64,000 nucleotides of DNA from the NCBI GenBank assembly GCA_017591395.1, contig WEDG01000461.1, positions 215,376-279,375 of the forward strand, written 5' to 3'. The notes beneath the pieces were generated by a model that saw only the letters and a list, made by a program, of their open reading frames with translations, did no database searches and was not told the DNA's origin. Within the stretch, counting starts at the first letter, position 1; every line of letters starts with the position of its first letter. This document shows, one piece after another, positions 59,646 through 64,000 of the stretch. Source of the stretch: Schistocephalus solidus. Lineage: Eukaryota; Platyhelminthes; Cestoda; Diphyllobothriidea; Diphyllobothriidae. Position numbers and translations under genes: made by a program.

Positions 59646-61882
59646 GTTCTTGGGAATAGCACTTTATTTCGTAAATTTTGAATCTGCGCCCTAGTTCAAT
59701 CCTTAGAAAATGGTAATCTACAGGAAGGTTTATCTTGAATAATGTTTAATATAAGATCTCTATGATTACTAGAGTTTGAAGTCCAGGGATTTTAGGTTTG
59801 AGCGCTGGCCGAGTGGTTTTTGCTTCATTCTTGATCTTTGAAACCCAAAATTGGTATCCTTAACTGACAGGCCCGCTAATGCATGCCCTGCTTGAGTGCA
59901 TTGCCTCTTAGGGAATCAAAGTGTTCTCCCTTGGTGGTCAGGCGCCACTGATGTGGTATCTTCTTACATGAAAAAATAGGCACGTCCATTGTGTCTATGG
60001 CTATCTTGTGATTTGAAATAAAGCGGAGATTCACTTGAGATGAAAATCATTGCACCAGGCTTTGCTGTGCTGATGTTTAATCGGCCTTATTTTAAACAAG
60101 ATGAAGTACGTACAGATGGGTTATCAATCTAAACGACACCCGAACTTTACATGCCCTTTAAATATCGTCCCTGCGCGAATAAAAACTTGCATGATAAAGA
60201 GAAGGCATGGAACATGAAAGAAAGAAAATTTTATTCTGGAGTACTCATTAAATCCTCGGAAGTATATGAGATGAAACTTGGTACTGCCAAAGGCCAGCAT
60301 GGACTTCCATATGCTCTGTAGTAGTGGCATTCCCACGCATCTGAAGAAGTCTCCCCTTATCCTGAAGTGCGGCAAATAGATTTTGAGCGGTTGCTCTATC
60401 AACTCCAACCTAATTCCCCAAAGAACTCTGAACTGTTCTGTCCAACACTCGCTTACAGTTCCTCGAGAAGATTTTTGAAGACTTTAAAATTCGGGTAAAG
60501 TTCGTGATAAAATAGGTAGCTTCGCTATGATGTTATTTCTTTCATTTACGTCTATCCCTTTTCGACTGAAGTTAAAGACTCCGTACTGCGCTCTAATTCT
60601 GTCACACACTAATGTAGCTTTTAGTGAAGTCCCTCCTGGACTCCCTCGATAGTCGCCTTGAAACAAATTTTCATTTGCTGTTATAATGATGCCAACTGGA
60701 AGGCCCATGGGCTCTGCTAATATCCGACTTTTGGCGGAGGCTGTGAGAGTCCCAAACGGCTGCTACCACGACGATAAATCGAGCATTATCGTCCAAAATC
60801 GACTTCAACCTGAAATAATTCCGGGAACAAAAAGCCGAACCCTTTGTTCCGCTGAATCCAATCCACCTTCGAAACAGAAATTAATGAACGACTCCTTTCC
60901 TTAGGGGATGACCTCAAAAGCAGGGAAGATGAGGATGGACACTACATAATTTCCAGGCCCACCGCAAAACATCCCAGATCATCTTTACGCCTTTAGGAGT
61001 AACCACTACACAAACTACAAATCTGCCGTGCCAATGTTTCGCTAAGTCGCAAAACCCACGCCACAGTGAAGGAAAATACCTTTAAATATAGTTCAAATAC
61101 CTTTCACCTATCAAAAAAATAGATAGCCTCCTGACTCTTTCCATCGATGGGCTGCGTCGATAACAGTTCATAGAAAAGTGTTGATGGAGCCTATGAACTC
61201 CTGGGTACGCAACAAACTGTGGATCTTACATATGCAGCACGCACCTGAATCTGATGAAAGATAAGCCCAAGAAAGCGTTCATATACAAATAGCGCATGCA
61301 CCTACAACAACTCTTTTGCACTAAGCTTGTACAATCTAAATGGAGAAGGAAGGATTGATTAGAATGCACCGTTCATAAAATACCGTGTACGATTTATATT
61401 TTAAAGCCCATTTGCAGCCAAACTGGAAACCCTATCACACTGTTTAAATATAACTTAGCAGTGAAAGAGACTTTATCCTCGGATAGCCATGCACATCTAG
61501 GATGGCGAAATCTTCCACTCAAAATGGGAGGATATATTACATCAAGCTGGCGCTTCCCCACTCCAACAAGGAAGGGCCGTGGACTCCTGGAGGCAATGCA
61601 CTCCAAACGAGGGGTATGTAATTAACAGACATATCGATTCAGATAATGGCACGGCAAACTTTCTCAAGGTCAAGCGGAGGCGAAAAATGTTTACCATCGG
61701 CCGGATAACTTAAAAATCTGGACTTCTAATATTCAAAACTCACCGCCAACTATAGAATCTTCTGCTAGGCATTGTTTAAGGTTAACTTATTCTGAAATCT
61801 CCAATTGTCTGAGGACGAACTGGGGCCCTATAGATTCGAAAATGTACACAATAAAGGTTATTTTGTTCCCGCCCAAATGGAA

Positions 61883-61886
<4 letters not shown>
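59646..61886. other. No gene recognised
   Basis: Mixed sequence with a somewhat GC-richer middle (60.5-61.2 kb) and open frames below 95 codons in both strands. A tRNA box-A-like string lies near 59803 (see findings). No known protein motif. Confidence 0.45.

Positions 61887-61922
<36 letters not shown>
61887..61922. repeat. (TA)n microsatellite
   Basis: 18 TA units. Followed by GAAATAATTTTAAAATTATT (61930-61949), the same palindromic stretch found in the hammerhead-bearing repeat, so the run may be an end of another copy. Confidence 0.95.
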
Positions 61923-61926
<4 letters not shown>

Positions 61927-62129
61927 CTGAAATAATTTTAAAATTATTAAGCGCAAGGGATACGTATCTAGATGATTTGGATATGACTCTTTTAGGGCTG
62001 ACGTTAAATTTCTGTGAACATTTGGGTCTAAGATAACTACACCGTAAATAACGTTTTAACGCCCCCTTCTACAAACAGAAAAAACTATGGAGGGCGAACC
62101 TATAAAGCAGAGGTTATATCACTGTACTA

Positions 62130-62394
62130 CCGTACATTGAATGCCTGGTCCGAATGGCACCGCCTCGTCCAGTTCATCTGACTGCATGTCCTGTGTAATT
62201 TAATAATTCCCAAAATTATTCTTAATGATTTCATTATCTGAGTCCCATATAACAGACACCGCATATGAAATGGGGGACCTACAGAGTGAGCTGAAATCTC
62301 TCGTTGCTGCGTCACGCAGCAGCAGAAAAATCGGCAAATCAATGGTCAGGATCTTAGCCAGTATCCATGTCGGAAGCATGGTGATATTAATCTG

Positions 62395-62395
<1 letters not shown>
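62130..62395 (+). repeat. Hammerhead-bearing repeat, decayed copy with covarying hairpin
   Basis: Collinear with the repeat at 52-300: CATCTGACTGCATGTCCTG, a palindromic TTAATAATTCCCAAAATTATT, GAGTCCCATATAACAGACACC and GGGGGACC. It then has a loop-2 hairpin (62305-62311 with 62315-62321), GCAGCAGCAGAAA, ATCGGC and CAGTATCCATGTCGGAAGC, and runs into a long TA tract. The core boxes are degenerate (CAGAGTGA, AAATC), so it should not cleave. Confidence 0.8.

Positions 62396-62471
<76 letters not shown>
62396..62471. repeat. Long (TA)n microsatellite
   Basis: 38 uninterrupted TA units between the decayed hammerhead repeat on the left and the 3' end of the Penelope-like element on the right. Confidence 0.97.
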
Positions 62472-62472
<1 letters not shown>

Positions 62473-62479
62473 TGAATTG

Positions 62480-64000
62480 AAGCAGTTCTTTGGGAAACAA
62501 ATGAGTAACTTTATTATGTAAATCACCCTCGACGCTGGTTCCCAGGGTCGTCGTCAGACTTGTGGTAAATGCAAACGACAGTTAAAATTTTAAACATGTC
62601 GGAAAATCTGATATTGCTGAATCAGTCCTGCCAAAAGCTTCATTGTTGATGAATATCTCAATATGGATTGGCTACCGCTTTAATTTGTCTTTGAGGATTT
62701 ATTGTACATGGCGTCAATTGGATGTTGGGTTTATTTTAATGAGTCATCAGGAATTGAATGGCCTCAGATTCCCGGCCTCTTCGGGCGTAGCTTCATCAAT
62801 ACGCGTTTATCCTACGCAAATTTGGTGCCCAGTCGAAAGGTATGCACGGCAATTTAGACAGATGGTTTCTGTCTCTTGACAGCCAACTGATGTTCGTGTG
62901 AGGCGAGTAGAGACTGATTTTACTGTTTGGCCGCAATACACAAATACAACCACATGGATTTTATGTTCGTTTGCTTCTTTTATCTTATTGTTTGCCAACC
63001 TTAGGCATGCTTGGTTTTCTGAATTTTAGTCTGGGGTTTGCGACTACGTAATTTTGTGCTTATGGGTCTTTTAACGAGTTCAGATTCGTTCTTAATGTAT
63101 GGATGTGTTCGCCATTTTTGTATTGTGGGAGCATGATTGAATAATCTAGTATCTTTTTCTTTTATTTGAATTTGATATCTTATGCATCCCGTGTTAAAAT
63201 CTTTAGGGTGTCCTGCTGGAAACGGGTTGAATAGATATGGTGTGTTCAATTTGATAAAGTTCCTGGTAGAACAGTGGGTTATTGCTCAGTTGAGTGTGTT
63301 GACTTACGCTTCGTTTAGGGCGACAGGGTGGGTTGGCTCTATTATGATGATAAATAACTCGCATTTGCTTCTTTGTGGTAAACTGATGTTCTTAAAGGTC
63401 CTGTCTTGTATTTTGCTGTGTTGGGACGCCAAGGAAAGGTAGTTGTTGTCAATTTCTTTTTTCGAGCGTAAAGGTTATTCAGGTATCGTCGAATTAATAT
63501 TGTGTGTTGTAGTTTTTCCGGTTCCTTTAACGATGATGCAAACGTGTCATCAACGTAGGTTCCTATAACTTGGGGTTAAGTGGAGGGCAGTAGCTCTAAT
63601 TTTTGTATTGTTACTTCCACAGGGCTAAGATGGGGTGGATTTCCATAGGGTCTCTTTGCTGTTGATAGAAATCTTGTGAGAATGAAAATTTTTGTTCTAA
63701 GCCTGTTCCAAGAGTTCAAGCAAGGTAGATGTGGAATATCCATGTCTGCTGTGGAGTAATTTTCTGTGTGATTGTCTTGCAAGATCTTAATGGTATGGAT
63801 GGAAGAGATAGAAATAACATCGAAAGATACTACTATTTGATCTGGCTGCAATTTTGTCTCGTAATTTGTCAAGAAACCCTAGGAGTTGGGTTTTCAATGG
63901 ATTTTCTGCCCATCTCATTTCCCCAGCGGGAAGTAATAATGCAAAATCTGTGCTTACTGGCCCTACCACTGGTTGGGTTTCCTGCTATGGGTACGCTATG
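62480..64000 (-). pseudogene. Penelope-like element (RT + GIY-YIG endonuclease), decayed, cut by window edge
   Basis: Minus strand, read right to left. Near 63.83 kb comes QIVVSFDVISIS, the first catalytic RT motif of Penelope-like elements (family form VLVSFDVVSLF), then YGNPPHLSPVEVTIQKLE near 63.64 kb, which corresponds to MGSPLSPV. A TSVYHKEA-like block follows near 63.37 kb. The GIY-YIG part starts with FVYCGQTVKSVSTRLTR near 62.93 kb and has STGHQI near 62.83 kb and TRIDEA just after. The 3' UTR complement shows GTCTGACGACGACCCTGGG near 62545 and an AATAAAG. Several stops and frameshifts make it inactive. The 5' part lies beyond the window. Such elements copy themselves by target-primed reverse transcription. 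Confidence 0.85.

Noticed and set aside
60121..60904. Cluster of frames at 60.1-60.9 kb as a gene
   Set aside because: Frames on both strands overlap, no known motif is seen and no splice pattern connects them; left as unassigned sequence.
62225..62521. 98-codon plus-strand frame containing an Ile-Tyr repeat
   Set aside because: The Ile-Tyr run is the translated TA microsatellite, and the rest is the decayed hammerhead repeat.
1..64000. CRISPR arrays, bacterial operons, Shine-Dalgarno sites or phage genes
   Set aside because: Spliceosomal introns, SINEs and non-LTR elements show a eukaryotic genome. The only regular array is the roughly 305-base SINE array, which lacks the repeat-spacer layout.

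Overview
This is eukaryotic, AT-rich, gene-poor DNA. It most resembles a parasitic flatworm, and I suspect a diphyllobothriid-type tapeworm. The reasons are the sparse coding content, large introns, many decayed copies of a tRNA-Arg-derived SINE, a LINE family whose C-terminus carries C2H2 fingers, and CR1-like and Penelope-like remnants. The species cannot be fixed from sequence alone.

One host gene is clear. It lies on the minus strand at the left end: the 5' part of an HCN/Ih-type hyperpolarization-activated cyclic-nucleotide-gated channel. Exon 1 (8520 to 6942) encodes a long N-terminus ending in the HCN domain. Exon 2 (3219-3056) encodes S1-S2 and exon 3 (2143-1976) encodes the S2-S3 linker and S3. 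The three exons join in compatible splice phases. S4, the pore and the cyclic-nucleotide-binding domain must lie beyond the left edge. Exon 1 carries an apparent one-base frameshift in an A5 run (plus 7031-7035), which splits the HCN domain between two frames. Intron 1 holds a SINE and a broken mariner. Intron 3 holds a repeat with a well-formed type I hammerhead ribozyme in sense orientation (193-105, minus).

The rest is mostly repeat graveyard. 10.2-11.1 kb: CR1/jockey-like LINE remnant. 14.4-15.0 kb: Penelope-like 3' end. 17.3-18.8 kb: inverted plus tandem SINE array. 18.8-22.1 kb: nearly full 5' part of an APE-type LINE (endonuclease plus RT) with several stops and frameshifts. 23.1-26.6 kb: nested cluster with an inverted SINE pair and a CR1-like RT interrupted by about 2.2 kb; the insert contains a direct-repeat pair flanking the 3' zinc-finger part of the LINE found at 19-22 kb. 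29, 42, 44, 46 and 58-59 kb: more SINEs, often in head-to-head pairs. 46.6-48.1 kb: CR1-like endonuclease/RT remnant. 59-62.4 kb: decayed relatives of the hammerhead repeat. 62.5-64 kb: a Penelope-like element (RT plus GIY-YIG endonuclease, minus strand) running off the right edge.

The strongest points for follow-up are the intronic hammerhead ribozyme with covarying decayed relatives, the HCN exon-1 frameshift, the tandem and inverted organisation of the tRNA-Arg SINE, and the nested insertion at 24.19-26.36 kb.
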